64,000 nt of DNA from Rhodospirillaceae bacterium (GTDB lineage: Bacteria > Pseudomonadota > Alphaproteobacteria > GCA-2731375). The stretch is from NCBI GenBank assembly GCA_018660265.1, contig JABJKS010000045.1:62001-126000 (forward strand), written 5' to 3'. The translations under genes were made by a program, and so were the position numbers. Shown here one piece after another: positions 28,781 to 38,779 of the stretch. Under the pieces are notes generated by a model. It ran no database searches. It saw nothing but the letters and a program-made list of their open reading frames with translations, and was not told the DNA's origin. The stretch's first letter is position 1. Every line of letters starts with the position of its first letter.

Positions 28781-29710
28781 ATGACCTTGATATTCGAACA
28801 TGACATCTGTCTGGAACATGATATGGGCCCGGGTCATCCGGAGCGTCCGGACCGTTTGCGTGCCATCCAATTGGCCTTGGCGGAGCCGGAATTCGCATCT
28901 CTGGAACGAAGAGAGGCACCGCTTGCTGACTGGTCACAGGTCGCCTTGGTGCACCCCCAGTCCTATATTGATCAGGTCATCGCCACCGCGCCTGCGACGG
29001 GCCGGGTACAGCTGGACCCGGACACGGCCATGAACCCGTCAACGTTGGAAGCCGCTCAACGTGCCGTCGGTGCGGCCTGTGCCGCTGTGGATGCGGTCAT
29101 GGGCGGGGACGCCAAGACCGCCTTTTGCGCCGTGCGCCCGCCGGGCCATCATGCGGAGCCGGAACGATCCATGGGGTTTTGCATATTCAATTCCGTGGCC
29201 ATTGCAGCCCAACATGCCCGTGCCGCCCATGGTTTAAGCCGTGTCGCCGTGGTGGATTTCGATGTGCACCACGGCAACGGCACCCAGGCAGCGTTCTGGG
29301 ATGACGCGGATTTGTTTTACGGCTCTACCCATCAGATGCCGTTATATCCCGGCACCGGTGCGGCATCTGAGACAGGCGCAGGGAATATTCATAATTTCCC
29401 CTTGCCCCCAGGTGCCGCCGGCCTGGCCTTTCGCGATGCCTGTAGCGATGGTCTGCTGCCTGCCCTGGAGGCTTTTCAGCCGGAATTATTGTTGCTGTCT
29501 GCCGGTTTCGATGCGCACGAGAACGATCCCTTGGCGCAATTGCGTTTGGAGACATCTGACTATGTCTGGATTAGTGAAGAATTATTGGCTTTGGCGGGCC
29601 GACACTGCCAAGGCCGACTGGTTTCCTCGTTGGAAGGCGGCTATGATCTAGGCGCGTTGGCAGCAGCAACTGCGGCGCATGTTAGGGCCCTGATGACCAT
29701 GGGGTCTTAA
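28781..29710 (+). CDS. histone deacetylase-family amidohydrolase
   Basis: A 309-residue arginase-fold zinc deacetylase of the HDAC/AcuC/acetylpolyamine amidohydrolase superfamily. The active-site RPPGHHAE (~123-130) gives the tandem His; zinc ligands fit DFDVHHGNGT (~163) and SAGFDAHENDP (~240). It begins EHDICLEHDMGPGHPERPDR, typical of the class. ATG 28781 follows a strong AGGGAGGAAGGAT. It is divergent from the NicX-like operon by 67 nt and upstream of xseB-ispA-dxs, a common alphaproteobacterial arrangement. The substrate is unknown; a second family member is at 53467. Confidence 0.9.
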   Translation: MTLIFEHDICLEHDMGPGHPERPDRLRAIQLALAEPEFASLERREAPLADWSQVALVHPQSYIDQVIATAPATGRVQLDPDTAMNPSTLEAAQRAVGAACAAVDAVMGGDAKTAFCAVRPPGHHAEPERSMGFCIFNSVAIAAQHARAAHGLSRVAVVDFDVHHGNGTQAAFWDDADLFYGSTHQMPLYPGTGAASETGAGNIHNFPLPPGAAGLAFRDACSDGLLPALEAFQPELLLLSAGFDAHENDPLAQLRLETSDYVWISEELLALAGRHCQGRLVSSLEGGYDLGALAAATAAHVRALMTMGS

Positions 29711-29745
29711 TGACGGCGTCATAATTGTTGCAGGGGATGAGGTGA

Positions 29746-30036
29746 ATGGCAAAACAAGCAGATAACAAAGCGATCCCCGATGATGTATCTGATGATGTAC
29801 CAGATGATATCGTTGCCATGAGTTTTGAAGCCGCGATGACGGAGCTGGAAACCATTGTGCAGAATTTGGAAGGCGGGCAGGTTGATCTTGATGCTTCCAT
29901 CGCGCTGTACAGTCGGGGCGCTTTGTTAAAGCGGCATTGCGAGGCGAAATTGAATGCAGCCAGCGAACAAGTGGAAAAGATCGTCGCCGATGGCAATGGG
30001 CAGGCCCAGAAAACAGAGCCTGCGGATATTCAATAG
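29746..30036 (+). CDS. xseB: exodeoxyribonuclease VII small subunit
   Basis: A 96-residue subunit of the single-strand-specific exonuclease VII. The family core FEAAMTELETIVQNLEGGQVDLDASIALYSRGALLK-type helix pair occupies ~27-75. The N-terminus carries three 4-residue repeats (DDVS, DDVP, DDIV) encoded by three 12 bp units (29779-29814), absent from the usual family N-terminus. Start ATG 29746 after GGGGATGAGG. Confidence 0.93.
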   Translation: MAKQADNKAIPDDVSDDVPDDIVAMSFEAAMTELETIVQNLEGGQVDLDASIALYSRGALLKRHCEAKLNAASEQVEKIVADGNGQAQKTEPADIQ

Positions 30037-30087
30037 GGTCCCAAAACGGCCTTCTTCCAAAGATATAGATTTAGATGAATAAATTTG

Positions 30088-30975
30088 ATGATTGATTTCG
30101 AAACCAGATTGGCGACGGTTGTCGAGGCTGTTGATCGGGAGCTGGAGAGCCTGCTGCCCGGTAGCGAGGTATTGGAACAGCACCTGTTTGATGCCATGCG
30201 TTATGCGGTGCTGGGCGGGGGCAAGCGTTTGCGGCCTTTCCTGGTCATCTCCAGCGGACAGATATTTGACCTGGAACCTGGCGAATGTATCCGTGTCGCG
30301 GCGGCGGTGGAATTGGTTCATGCTTACAGCCTGGTGCATGACGATCTGCCTTGCATGGATGATGATAATTTGCGCCGGGGCCGGCCAACGGTGCATGTGA
30401 AATATGACGAGGCGACGGCTGTATTGACCGGCGATGCCCTGTTGACCCTGGCGTTTGAGGTCTTGGCGGATCGTAAAACGTCCCCTGACCCTGAAGTCCG
30501 CATGGATTTGGTGGCCGGTCTGTCCCGGGCGGCGGGTGGTCACGGCATGGTTGGCGGCCAGGTCCTCGACCTTTGGGCAGAGGAGCATAAGCTGGATGAG
30601 GCGGGTACGGTCCGCATGCAACGGCTGAAAACCGGCGAAATGATCGCGTTTTCCGGCGAAGCAGGCGCCATTCTGGCCCGGGCCCGACCGCAACAGCGCC
30701 TGGCCTTGCGTATGTTTGCCCATGATCTGGGCCTGGCCTTTCAGATCACCGACGATCTGCTGGATGTTGAGGGTAATGCCAGTGATGTAGGTAAGGCCAC
30801 GGGTAAGGATGCCGCCGCGGGCAAGTCCACCATCATTTCCATGTTAGGGGTTGAAGGCGCACGGGATCGGGCTATTCTGCTCTCTCGTCAGGCGGCGACG
30901 CATTTGGATCATTTTGGTGAAAAAGCTAATGCTTTGCGGGCCTTGTGTGAATTCGTTATAAGTCGGAGCAATTGA
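30088..30975 (+). CDS. ispA: polyprenyl (farnesyl/geranyl-type) diphosphate synthase
   Basis: A 295-residue trans-prenyltransferase condensing IPP with allylic diphosphates. First Asp-rich motif DDLPCMDDD (~88), second DDLLDVEG (~222), GGKRLRPFL near residue 46. The two residues between the Asp pairs of the first motif (LPCM spacing) fit a type II farnesyl diphosphate synthase. ATG 30088; the preceding TTG would add one residue. It lies between xseB and dxs, so it provides isoprenoid chains from the DXP pathway. Confidence 0.93.
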   Translation: MIDFETRLATVVEAVDRELESLLPGSEVLEQHLFDAMRYAVLGGGKRLRPFLVISSGQIFDLEPGECIRVAAAVELVHAYSLVHDDLPCMDDDNLRRGRPTVHVKYDEATAVLTGDALLTLAFEVLADRKTSPDPEVRMDLVAGLSRAAGGHGMVGGQVLDLWAEEHKLDEAGTVRMQRLKTGEMIAFSGEAGAILARARPQQRLALRMFAHDLGLAFQITDDLLDVEGNASDVGKATGKDAAAGKSTIISMLGVEGARDRAILLSRQAATHLDHFGEKANALRALCEFVISRSN

Positions 30976-30997
30976 TACTATTAACGCTATTGAGTTC

Positions 30998-32953
30998 ATG
31001 TTGGGGACCGAAGTGTCGGATAGCAAGACACCATTGTTGGATACCATAAACAGCCCGGCGGATACCCGTGGGCTGTCCCTGGCACAGTTGCGTCAACTGG
31101 CCGATGAATTGCGTTTGGAGACGATCGATGCGGTGGCCCAGACAGGCGGTCACCTCGGGGCCGGCCTGGGCGTTGTTGAGCTGACGGTGGCCTTGCATCA
31201 TGTCTTTGATACCCCCGATGACGTGCTGATCTGGGACGTGGGCCATCAGGCCTATCCCCATAAGATCCTGACCGGGCGCCGTGATCGTATCCGTACTTTG
31301 CGTCAGGCCGGTGGTTTGTCCGGCTTCACCAAGCGTACGGAAAGCCGCTATGATCCGTTCGGCACGGCGCATTCTTCAACGTCGATCTCCGCCGGTCTGG
31401 GTTTTGCCGTGGCCCGGGATCTCGACGGCCGGGATAACAATGTCGTGGCAGTGATCGGCGATGGCGCTATGAGCGCGGGCATGGCGTTTGAGGCCATGAA
31501 CAATGCGGGCTCCTTAAATACCCGCATGATTGTGATCCTGAACGATAACGACATGTCCATCGCACCCCCGGTGGGTGCCATGAGCGCCTATCTCTCCCGT
31601 CTGTTATCCTCGCGGCCCTATCGCGGCCTGCGCCATTTCGCCAAACAGCTGGCGGCGAAGATGCCCGAACCGCTGGAGCGTACGGCCCGGCGGGCAGAGG
31701 AATATGCCCGTGGTCTGATCACCGGCGGCACCTTGTTTGAGGAGCTGGGTTTTTTCTATGTCGGGCCCATTGATGGCCATAACCTGGAACATCTGCTGCC
31801 CGTGCTGGAAAATGTGCGTGAAGCCCGGCGTACCAATCCGATCCTGGTGCATGTAGTGACGCAAAAGGGCAAGGGCTATGCCCCGGCGGAGGAAGCTGCG
31901 GATAAATTCCATGGCGTCTCCCGTTTCGATGTGGTGACCGGGGCGCAGGCCAAGGGCAAGGCGAACGCACCCAGCTATACGAATGTCTTTTCCGACCAGC
32001 TGGTGCGCGAAGGGGAGCGGGATGACAAAATTGTCGCCGTTACCGCCGCCATGCCATCGGGCACGGGCCTGGCCGAATTTCAGCAACGCTTTCCCAAACG
32101 TTGTTTCGATGTGGGTATAGCGGAACAACATGGGGTCACGTTTGCAGCCGGGTTGGCGGCGGATGGCTATCGGCCGTTTGCCGCGATCTATTCAACATTT
32201 TTACAGCGCGCCTACGATCAAGTGGTCCACGATGTGGCCATTCAATGCCTGCCCGTACGCTTTGCCATTGACCGGGCCGGCCTGGTCGGTGCCGATGGGC
32301 CGACGCATGCGGGCGCATTTGACATAACCTATCTGACTAGCTTACCAAACTTTGTCGTGATGGCCGCCGCCGACGAGGCTGAGTTGACCCGCATGGTGGC
32401 GACGGCCGCCCGTATCGATGACCGGCCATCTGCCTTCCGTTATCCCCGTGGTGAGGGCGAGGGGGTGGAGATCATCTTGCCTGCCGAACCATTGGAAATC
32501 GGCAAAGGCCGCATCGTCCGTGAAGGCAACACTGTCGCTATTCTGTCCTTCGGCACCCGCCTGGGAGAAAGCCTAAAAGCGGCGGAGGAGCTGTTCGCCA
32601 AGGGCTATTCCACCACCGTGGCCGACGCCCGTTTTTGCAAGCCGTTGGATGAAGACTTGGTGTGCGATCTGGCCCGCAATCACGATGTTCTGATCACCAT
32701 TGAAGAAGGTGCCATCGGCGGTTTCGCGGCCCATGTTCTGCAATGTCTGGAACGCCATGAATTGTTGGATAATGGCCTGAAGGTTCGCACCATGATGCTG
32801 CCGGACAGCTTTATCGATCATGGCACACCCGGCGATATGTATGCCGCCGCAGCCCTGAATGCCCCGGACATTGTTGCCAAGGCGCTGTCGGCATTGTCTG
32901 CCATGGCTTCCACCAGCCCGGCGAAAGAAGTTGAGGCGCCAAAGCTGGCTTAA
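30998..32953 (+). CDS. dxs: 1-deoxy-D-xylulose-5-phosphate synthase
   Basis: A 651-residue thiamine diphosphate enzyme condensing pyruvate and glyceraldehyde 3-phosphate, the entry step of the MEP isoprenoid pathway. ThDP/Mg motif [18 protein letters not shown] (~150), [15 protein letters not shown] (~81), [16 protein letters not shown] (~370) and [15 protein letters not shown] (~425). Start ATG 30998; GTG 31013 is a possible alternative. Downstream tlyA begins 7 nt after the stop. Confidence 0.97.
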   Translation: MLGTEVSDSKTPLLDTINSPADTRGLSLAQLRQLADELRLETIDAVAQTGGHLGAGLGVVELTVALHHVFDTPDDVLIWDVGHQAYPHKILTGRRDRIRTLRQAGGLSGFTKRTESRYDPFGTAHSSTSISAGLGFAVARDLDGRDNNVVAVIGDGAMSAGMAFEAMNNAGSLNTRMIVILNDNDMSIAPPVGAMSAYLSRLLSSRPYRGLRHFAKQLAAKMPEPLERTARRAEEYARGLITGGTLFEELGFFYVGPIDGHNLEHLLPVLENVREARRTNPILVHVVTQKGKGYAPAEEAADKFHGVSRFDVVTGAQAKGKANAPSYTNVFSDQLVREGERDDKIVAVTAAMPSGTGLAEFQQRFPKRCFDVGIAEQHGVTFAAGLAADGYRPFAAIYSTFLQRAYDQVVHDVAIQCLPVRFAIDRAGLVGADGPTHAGAFDITYLTSLPNFVVMAAADEAELTRMVATAARIDDRPSAFRYPRGEGEGVEIILPAEPLEIGKGRIVREGNTVAILSFGTRLGESLKAAEELFAKGYSTTVADARFCKPLDEDLVCDLARNHDVLITIEEGAIGGFAAHVLQCLERHELLDNGLKVRTMMLPDSFIDHGTPGDMYAAAALNAPDIVAKALSALSAMASTSPAKEVEAPKLA

Positions 32954-32960
32954 GTGGACA

Positions 32961-33716
32961 ATGGCGTCCAAAGCAAAATCAAAAATGCGCCTTGATCTGC
33001 TGTTGGTGGAACGGGGTTTAGCGGAAAGCCGTATCAAGGCCCAGGCATTGATCATGGCCGGTAAAGTTCATGGCGGAAACCGCCGCCTGGACAAGGCCGG
33101 TCAGGAACTGCCCTTGGATGCGGAATTGACCGTGCAGGTCAAGGACCACCCCTGGGTCTCCCGCGGCGGGGTCAAGCTGGCGCATGGTTTGAAAGAATTT
33201 CAGATTGATCCGACAGGCCTGATTTGTCTCGATGTGGGCGTTTCCACGGGTGGTTTCACGGATGTTTTGCTGCAGGCCGGGGCCTCAAGGGTCTATGCGG
33301 TTGATGTGGGTCATGGGCAGTTGGCCTGGTCCCTGCGCAACGATGACCGGGTTGTGGTGTTGGAACGTACCAATGCGCGTTATCTGACGGCTGTTGAAAT
33401 ACCCGATGCCATCGATCTGATTGTCTGTGATGCCTCCTTTATCGGTCTGCGAACTATATTGCCTGGCCCCATGGCCCTGGCAGCACCTGGTGCGCGCATG
33501 ATCGCTTTGATTAAGCCGCAGTTCGAGGTGGGGTCGGATCAAGTGGGCGAGGGCGGCGTGGTCCGCGACCCTGCCTTGCATGACGAAGTTCGGGCGGAGA
33601 TTTCAGCCTGGTTGGATCAACAGCCGGGCTGGTCCGTTATGGGCACCGGGACCTCTCCCATCAAGGGACCACAGGGCAATGTGGAATTCCTGCTGGCCGG
33701 CTGCCGGGAAGCATAA
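32961..33716 (+). CDS. tlyA: TlyA-family rRNA methyltransferase
   Basis: A 251-residue protein with an N-terminal S4 RNA-binding domain (~10-70: MRLDLLLVERGLAESR, KAQALIMAGKV) and a FtsJ-like methyltransferase domain (SRGGVKLAHGL, CLDVGVSTGGFTDVLL as the SAM loop, CDASFIG). TlyA enzymes 2-O-methylate ribosomal RNA; the hemolysin name is historical. ATG 32961 lies 7 nt after dxs, as in many alphaproteobacteria. Confidence 0.93.
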   Translation: MASKAKSKMRLDLLLVERGLAESRIKAQALIMAGKVHGGNRRLDKAGQELPLDAELTVQVKDHPWVSRGGVKLAHGLKEFQIDPTGLICLDVGVSTGGFTDVLLQAGASRVYAVDVGHGQLAWSLRNDDRVVVLERTNARYLTAVEIPDAIDLIVCDASFIGLRTILPGPMALAAPGARMIALIKPQFEVGSDQVGEGGVVRDPALHDEVRAEISAWLDQQPGWSVMGTGTSPIKGPQGNVEFLLAGCREA

Positions 33717-33726
33717 GGGTAATTAT

Positions 33727-34986
33727 ATGGTAGAGCTGAATATCGAAAATCTCGGTGCCCGTGGTGACGGCATTGCCCATGACGACGATGGGGTTATCTA
33801 TGTTCCCTACGCCGTGCCGGGTGACCGGGTGGCGGCCACAATCAAAGGCCGCCGTGGCGATGCCCGTGTGGCGCAGCTGGATACTGTTTTGGTGGCCGGC
33901 GCTGATCGGGTCGCAGCACCGTGCCCGCATTTCACCATCTGTGGTGGCTGTGCCATGCAACACGTTCAGGCCGGCCCCTATCAGCGTTGGAAGCTCGATA
34001 TCCTGCTTCAGGCCCTCGGACACCGGGATCTTGAGACGGATACTGTAGAAAATTTCGTCACTGTACCGCCGGCCTCCCGCCGCCGGGCGCGTTTCGCCGC
34101 ACGCCATACGGGCGGCAAAGTATTGCTGGGTTTCAATGAACCGGGCAGCCACAAAATCGTCAATCTGGAAAGCTGCTCTATCCTTCGCCCTGCCATTGTT
34201 GACGTGTTGCCCGAACTTCGCGCCGCATTGCGCGATCTGTTAAAGTCCGGCGACAAGGCGGACGTACAGATCACGGAAACTGAAAACGGACTGGATGTAT
34301 GGCTGGTCGCGAAACTTCGCCACAACGCCCAAGTCGATATGCGCCTGGCGGATTTTGCCCAGACGGCTGATTTGGCGCGCCTGTCCACAGGACTGCGGCC
34401 CGAGGTCGTCATGGTGCGGCGGACCCCGAAGGTGACGTTGTCAGGCGTCGCGGTCACGCCGCCGCCGGATGGTTTTTTGCAGGCCAGCAAGGCCGGTGAA
34501 CAGGCCTTGGTCAAGCTGGTGCAACAAGGCGTCGGCGATGCGCGCACGGTTGCTGACCTTTACGCTGGTGTCGGCACCTTCAGCTTTGCCATGGGCGGTA
34601 TTTCGAGTGGGCGGGTGGATGTGATGGCGGTGGAGGGCGTCGAGGAACAGACCGCAGCCTTGATCGCCGGACGCAACGCAGCCCGCCGCAACGGTATAGA
34701 TATTCAGGTCCGTGATTTGGAGCGCCGGCCCTTGTCAGTTGAAGAACTGGCGGCATACCAGGCCGTGGTTTTTGATCCCCCCCGCGCCGGTGCTGCCCGG
34801 CAGGTTGAATTGCTGGCTGCAGCCGAGGTGGCAACGGTGGTGGCCGTATCGTGCAATCCGGCCACCTTCGCCCGCGATGCCCTGATGTTAGTGGAGGGCG
34901 GCTATCGTATGCTGTCCGTAACTCCGGTGGATCAATTTCCCTGGAGCCGCCATCTCGAACTGGTGGCTTGTTTCCAACGTCGATAG
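33727..34986 (+). CDS. RNA (uracil-C5-) methyltransferase, RumA/TrmA family
   Basis: A 419-residue SAM-dependent m5U methyltransferase. N-terminal TRAM-like domain (LNIENLGARGDGIAHDDDG), an iron-sulfur Cys set C-x5-C-x2-C (CPHFTICGGC, ~61-70) with a later Cys in LESCSIL, SAM-binding LYAGVGTFSF (~278), and catalytic region VSCNPATFARD (~374). The Cys cluster suggests RlmD/RumA rather than TrmA. ATG 33727 follows tlyA by 10 nt. The exact rRNA position is not deducible. Confidence 0.9.
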   Translation: MVELNIENLGARGDGIAHDDDGVIYVPYAVPGDRVAATIKGRRGDARVAQLDTVLVAGADRVAAPCPHFTICGGCAMQHVQAGPYQRWKLDILLQALGHRDLETDTVENFVTVPPASRRRARFAARHTGGKVLLGFNEPGSHKIVNLESCSILRPAIVDVLPELRAALRDLLKSGDKADVQITETENGLDVWLVAKLRHNAQVDMRLADFAQTADLARLSTGLRPEVVMVRRTPKVTLSGVAVTPPPDGFLQASKAGEQALVKLVQQGVGDARTVADLYAGVGTFSFAMGGISSGRVDVMAVEGVEEQTAALIAGRNAARRNGIDIQVRDLERRPLSVEELAAYQAVVFDPPRAGAARQVELLAAAEVATVVAVSCNPATFARDALMLVEGGYRMLSVTPVDQFPWSRHLELVACFQRR

Positions 34987-35003
34987 ACCGCTAAACTCCG
35001 CCG

Positions 35004-35333
35004 ATGGTTCTGCTGAATTTTATCCGCCGCGCCCTCGGTTTAGATCGCCGACAACATGTCCGTTATCGCCGCCCCCCTTTGTACGTCAAAATTCATGACA
35101 AAAGAGTGCGCGCGTTGGATTGGTCCCTTGGTGGTTGTTTGTTGCCGCCGCAAGAGGCGCCCATGCGGGTCGGCGATACCTTTGAATGCTATATCAGTGG
35201 TATTGGCTTGGGCAATTCGGGCGATTGCCTGGCAGAGGTGGTGCGCATTACCAAGAATGGCGAGATCGGGTTGCGTTGGCTGGAATTAGATTCCCACGTA
35301 TTTCGGACGCTCGCCGGTCGGAATATGAAATAG
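35004..35333 (+). CDS. small PilZ-domain protein
   Basis: A 109-residue single-domain PilZ candidate. The N-terminal RRQHVRYR arginine motif (RxxxR, ~15-22) and the DWSLGGCLL motif (standing in for D/NxSxxG, ~40) are those that bind cyclic di-GMP. It may therefore act as a c-di-GMP effector. It sits between the RNA methyltransferase (17 nt gap) and a dienelactone hydrolase (22 nt gap). The output partner is unknown. Confidence 0.8.
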   Translation: MVLLNFIRRALGLDRRQHVRYRRPPLYVKIHDKRVRALDWSLGGCLLPPQEAPMRVGDTFECYISGIGLGNSGDCLAEVVRITKNGEIGLRWLELDSHVFRTLAGRNMK

Positions 35334-35355
35334 CGACGAATAGGAGAAACAGAAA

Positions 35356-36021
35356 ATGGGTGCGATGATTGAGTTTTCCAGGCCGGATGGCGGTCGCACT
35401 AAAGGTTATTTGGCCACGGCGGGTGAAAATTCTGGCCGCCCGTCCTTGATTGTTATTCAGGAATGGTGGGGCCTGAATGATCAAATTTGCGGCGTGGCGG
35501 ATCGTTTCGCCCGGGCCGGTTACAATGCCCTTGCACCTGATCTGTATGAAGGTCGCGTAACCCAGGAGCCCGATGAGGCCAACCATATGATGAGCGGCCT
35601 GGATTTTGCCGGTGCCACGGTTCAGGATATTCGCGGTGCGGCGCAACATCTGCAAGGGATTGGCGGCCCGGTGGGGGTTATGGGCTTTTGCATGGGCGGG
35701 GCGCTGACCATAGCCGCTGCCGTCCATGTGCCGGAAGTTTCCCTGGGCGTTTGCTTCTATGGTATCCCGCCGCAGGAAGTGGCCGACCCGGCCAAGATCG
35801 CAATCCCCATGCAATGCCATTTCGCCAATCAGGATGATTGGTGCACCCCAGCGGCAGTTGACGCGTTGGAGGCTGCGACGTCCACTGCCGGTGTGAATGC
35901 CGAGATCATTCGCTACGACGCAGCGCATGGCTTTTTTAACGAGACTGCCGCGATTTATGATCCGGCCTGTGCCAACCAGGCTTGGTCGAGCATGAGTGAA
36001 TTCCTGACGGCGAATTTTTAG
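35356..36021 (+). CDS. dienelactone hydrolase family protein
   Basis: A 221-residue alpha/beta hydrolase with the Cys-Asp-His triad of the DLH family: nucleophile in VMGFCMGGALT (~116), Asp in HFANQDDWC (~160) and His in YDAAHGFFN (~195). Family members open dienelactones or hydrolyse related esters. ATG 35356 follows AGGAGAAAC. The stop overlaps the convergent thioesterase stop by 4 nt. Confidence 0.9.
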   Translation: MGAMIEFSRPDGGRTKGYLATAGENSGRPSLIVIQEWWGLNDQICGVADRFARAGYNALAPDLYEGRVTQEPDEANHMMSGLDFAGATVQDIRGAAQHLQGIGGPVGVMGFCMGGALTIAAAVHVPEVSLGVCFYGIPPQEVADPAKIAIPMQCHFANQDDWCTPAAVDALEAATSTAGVNAEIIRYDAAHGFFNETAAIYDPACANQAWSSMSEFLTANF

Positions 36022-36446
36022 ACTTTAGGCCCTGCGGCGAGGCTTTGCCGTACGGCGTCGGGAATCGGTGCGGTATCAGTGCCCTGCAGAAAGACCATGA
36101 CGGAATGTGCTGTCGCGATACAGCGGTCGTCCTTGAATATACCCGCGCCCAAGGTTACGGATTTGCCGCCCAGCTTTAACAGGCAGGTACCAATGCGGAC
36201 CTGACCGGGGGGGTGTGCCTCAGCCCGGAAGTCAATGTTTACGTTGGCGATGACCCAGCGTTCACCTGGCCCGCGTTGGTCCATAGCCGTACGCAGGCGC
36301 GCCACGCGTCCGCTTTCCACATAGCCGGCAATGGCGGTGTTGTTGATATGTCCGCCCATGTCCGTATCGGCGATACGGATATTCTCAACGGCCCAGAACT
36401 CAAAACTGTCAGGGTCGGTCAGATCAATTTCGGCGTCTTCGCTCAT
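36018..36446 (-). CDS. acyl-CoA thioesterase (4HBT hotdog fold)
   Basis: A 142-residue hotdog-fold thioesterase. The active-site loop IADTDMGGHINNTAIAGYVESG (written in two halves: IADTDMGGHIN and NTAIAGYVESG) carries the catalytic Asp and His-Asn context of 4-hydroxybenzoyl-CoA thioesterase-like enzymes. Its start ATG overlaps the stop of the small upstream membrane-protein gene by 4 nt (ATGA), so they are coupled. Substrate chain is unknown. Confidence 0.85.
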   Translation of the reverse strand: MSEDAEIDLTDPDSFEFWAVENIRIADTDMGGHINNTAIAGYVESGRVARLRTAMDQRGPGERWVIANVNIDFRAEAHPPGQVRIGTCLLKLGGKSVTLGAGIFKDDRCIATAHSVMVFLQGTDTAPIPDAVRQSLAAGPKV

Positions 36447-36631
36447 GTTCCGCGATCCCCATTCCGATCCCCATTCCGATCACGGTACCAGGCGTATGCC
36501 ATGATCAGAGCGGCAGCAACGATAATGCCCAGACCGGCAAAGGCAGGGGGCAGGGTGTCCGTGAACAGGAACAGGCCGCCGGCCCCGATCAATAACAAGG
36601 CGGCGATGCCGTGCAATTGCTGTCGTGTCAT
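36443..36631 (-). CDS. small two-helix membrane protein
   Basis: A 62-residue hypothetical protein with two membrane helices (GIAALLLIGAGGLFLF and FAGLGIIVAAALIMAYAW) and a polar C-terminus DRNGDRNGDRGT produced by three 12 bp DNA units (36449-36484). It lies between aroC (9 nt before it on the minus strand) and the thioesterase, with which it overlaps. No function recognised. Confidence 0.65.
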   Translation of the reverse strand: MTRQQLHGIAALLLIGAGGLFLFTDTLPPAFAGLGIIVAAALIMAYAWYRDRNGDRNGDRGT

Positions 36632-36640
36632 AGCACTTGC

Positions 36641-37711
36641 CTAACTGATTTGCGCTCTATGGCGCAGCATGTGATCGGCCAGGACACAGGCCATCATCGC
36701 CTCGCCCACCGGTACGGCGCGAATGCCCACACAAGGATCATGCCGGCCTTTGGTAACGACGTCCCTAGCGGCACCGCTTTTATCGATGCTGCGCCGCGGT
36801 GTCAGGATCGAAGACGTCGGCTTGACGGCAAAGCGGACCACAACGTCCTGCCCGGACGAGATGCCACCCAGCACCCCGCCGTTGTTATTGGCCGTAAAGC
36901 CGGGGCCGTCGTTGCCCGGCAGCATTTCATCTGCGGCATCCTCACCCCGCATCCGTGCGGCGGCGAAACCGGCCCCTATCTCCACACCCTTGACCGCGTT
37001 GATGCTCATCATGGCGGCGGCCAGATCCGTGTCCAACTTGCCATAGACCGGCGCGCCCCAGCCCGCCGGAACGCCCGAGGCATGTACCTCCACCACGGCG
37101 CCTACCGATGACCCTGCCTTGCGGATTTCATCAAGATAATCTTCCCAGATCGACGCCATGGCCCCGTCCGGGCAGTTGAAAGCATTCGTACCGACAGCGT
37201 TCCAGTCCCAGTTTTTGTCCGCGACACTATGTTCGCCAACCTGTCGCAGGGCCCCGCGGATAACAATATCCGGCCCCAGGACCTTGCGTGCGACGGCACC
37301 GGCAGCCACCCGGCAGGCGGTTTCCCGGGCCGAGGCGCGGCCACCGCCACGGGGATCGCGAATGCCATACTTGCTTTGATAGGCATAGTCCGCATGGCCG
37401 GGACGATAGGTATTGGTGATCTCGCTGTAGTCTTTGGAGCGTTGGTCGATATTTTCGATCATCAGGCTGATGGGCGTGCCCGTCGTCTGCCCCTCGAAAA
37501 CGCCGGACAGAATTCGAACCTGATCGGTTTCCTGGCGCTGGGTGACAAAACGCGACGTGCCGGGGCGGCGTCGGTCCAGCCATGGCTGAATATCTGCCGC
37601 GCACAGATCCAGCAGGGGCGGTGTGCCATCAATGACGCAGCCGATGGCCGGTCCATGGCTTTCGCCCCAGGTTGTTACCCGAAACATATGGCCAAAGCTG
37701 TTATGAGACAT
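36641..37711 (-). CDS. aroC: chorismate synthase
   Basis: A 356-residue FMN-dependent enzyme that converts EPSP to chorismate, the last shikimate step. Family signatures: [20 protein letters not shown] near the N-terminus (GESHG), [20 protein letters not shown] (~127-146) and [18 protein letters not shown]-type block near 245. Normal length. It is transcribed toward the thioesterase pair. Upstream is a repeat-rich 143 bp spacer to fabI. Confidence 0.97.
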   Translation of the reverse strand: MSHNSFGHMFRVTTWGESHGPAIGCVIDGTPPLLDLCAADIQPWLDRRRPGTSRFVTQRQETDQVRILSGVFEGQTTGTPISLMIENIDQRSKDYSEITNTYRPGHADYAYQSKYGIRDPRGGGRASARETACRVAAGAVARKVLGPDIVIRGALRQVGEHSVADKNWDWNAVGTNAFNCPDGAMASIWEDYLDEIRKAGSSVGAVVEVHASGVPAGWGAPVYGKLDTDLAAAMMSINAVKGVEIGAGFAAARMRGEDAADEMLPGNDGPGFTANNNGGVLGGISSGQDVVVRFAVKPTSSILTPRRSIDKSGAARDVVTKGRHDPCVGIRAVPVGEAMMACVLADHMLRHRAQIS

Positions 37712-37753
37712 GGTCTGCTCTATTCCATCTTCGATGTCATTCGAAATGCCGCG

Positions 37754-37835
37754 CCACCCGCTCCCCCTTCCCGACCAGCCATTAATGGTACCCTGTAGGT
37801 GCGACCTGCGCCCTGGGGGAAGGGGGAGCGGGTGG
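37754..37835. repeat. palindromic element with 19 bp perfect arms between aroC and fabI
   Basis: CCACCCGCTCCCCCTTCCC (37754-37772) and its exact reverse complement (37817-37835) flank a 44 nt interior that itself contains the palindrome CCATTAATGG (37779-37788) and AGGT-GCG-ACCT. It lies 42 nt before aroC on the minus strand and 19 nt after fabI, so it will form in any fabI-aroC read-through RNA. It resembles a dispersed extragenic palindrome; no coding content. Confidence 0.7.
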
Positions 37836-37842
37836 TTTAGAA

Positions 37843-37863
37843 ACCGTCTAGTTTCTAGACGGT
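37843..37863 (-). terminator. hairpin at the fabI stop codon
   Basis: ACCGTCTAG (37843-37851) and CTAGACGGT (37855-37863) form a 9 bp stem with a 3 nt loop; the fabI TAG (37857-37855) lies inside it. On the minus strand it is followed by TTTCTAAACC, a weak T-tract, so terminator activity is possible but modest. Confidence 0.45.
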
Positions 37864-38664
37864 CGAAATATCGGGCGCGTCCACGGCTTTCATGCCGACC
37901 ACGTTGTAGCCGCAGTCCACATGGTGGGTCTCCCCCGTGACGGCGCTGCCCAAATCGCTTAACAGATACATGGCCGCGCCGCCGACTTCATCAATGCCAA
38001 CATTGCGGCGCATGGGTGAATTGTATTCGTTCCATTTCAGGATATAGCGGAAGTCCCCGATGCCCGATGCGGCCAGGGTCTTGATGGGACCGGCGGAAAT
38101 GGAATTGACGCGAATATTGCTTGGCCCCAGATCCGCAGCCAGATAACGCACGCTGGCCTCCAACGCTGCCTTGGCCACGCCCATGACGTTGTAATGGGGC
38201 ATCACCCGTTCTGCGCCATAGTAGGTCAGTGTGACGATGGAGCCGCCGTTTGGCATCAATTTTTCCGCCCGCTGACAAAGCGTCGTGAAGGAATAGCAGG
38301 AGATATCGACGGAACGGGCGAAATTACCCGCCGTGGTATCCACATAGCGGCCCTTCAATTCGTCCTTGTCCGCATAGGCGATGGCATGGACCATGAAATC
38401 CAGACCGCCCCATTTTTCCGTGATCTGTTCGAACACAGCATCCATGGAGGCATCGTCGGTGACATCGCAAGGCATAACCATTTCGGAGTCCACGGATGCG
38501 GCCAAGGGGCGCACGCGCTTCTCCAACGCCTCGCCCTGAAAGGTGAAGGCCAGCTCCGCGCCCTGTTCGGCGGCAGCCTTCGCCACACCCCATGCGATAG
38601 AGCGGTCGTTCGCCACACCCATGATCAGACCACGCTTGCCCGCCAGTAAATTTGCCCCAGACAT
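37855..38664 (-). CDS. fabI: enoyl-[acyl-carrier-protein] reductase (NADH)
   Basis: A 269-residue SDR-fold enzyme completing each fatty acid elongation cycle. N-terminal [13 protein letters not shown] cofactor loop and catalytic Tyr148/Tyr158/Lys165 in the FabI spacing (Y-x6-K), within [23 protein letters not shown] 38664 ([16 protein letters not shown]) is the usual start; TTG 38697 would add 11 unlike residues. Divergent from the LeuA-like gene across 115 bp with no distinctive site seen. Triclosan-type inhibitors target this family. Confidence 0.96.
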   Translation of the reverse strand: MSGANLLAGKRGLIMGVANDRSIAWGVAKAAAEQGAELAFTFQGEALEKRVRPLAASVDSEMVMPCDVTDDASMDAVFEQITEKWGGLDFMVHAIAYADKDELKGRYVDTTAGNFARSVDISCYSFTTLCQRAEKLMPNGGSIVTLTYYGAERVMPHYNVMGVAKAALEASVRYLAADLGPSNIRVNSISAGPIKTLAASGIGDFRYILKWNEYNSPMRRNVGIDEVGGAAMYLLSDLGSAVTGETHHVDCGYNVVGMKAVDAPDISTV

Positions 38665-38779
38665 CCTATCGCCCCGCTGAAACTGCCGTGTTTCCAATTG
38701 CTTGCCCTATTCTACACCAAGGCAGGGGCATGGCTGTAAAAAACTTCCTTTGCCGGGCCGATCCGCATACGATTACGGC

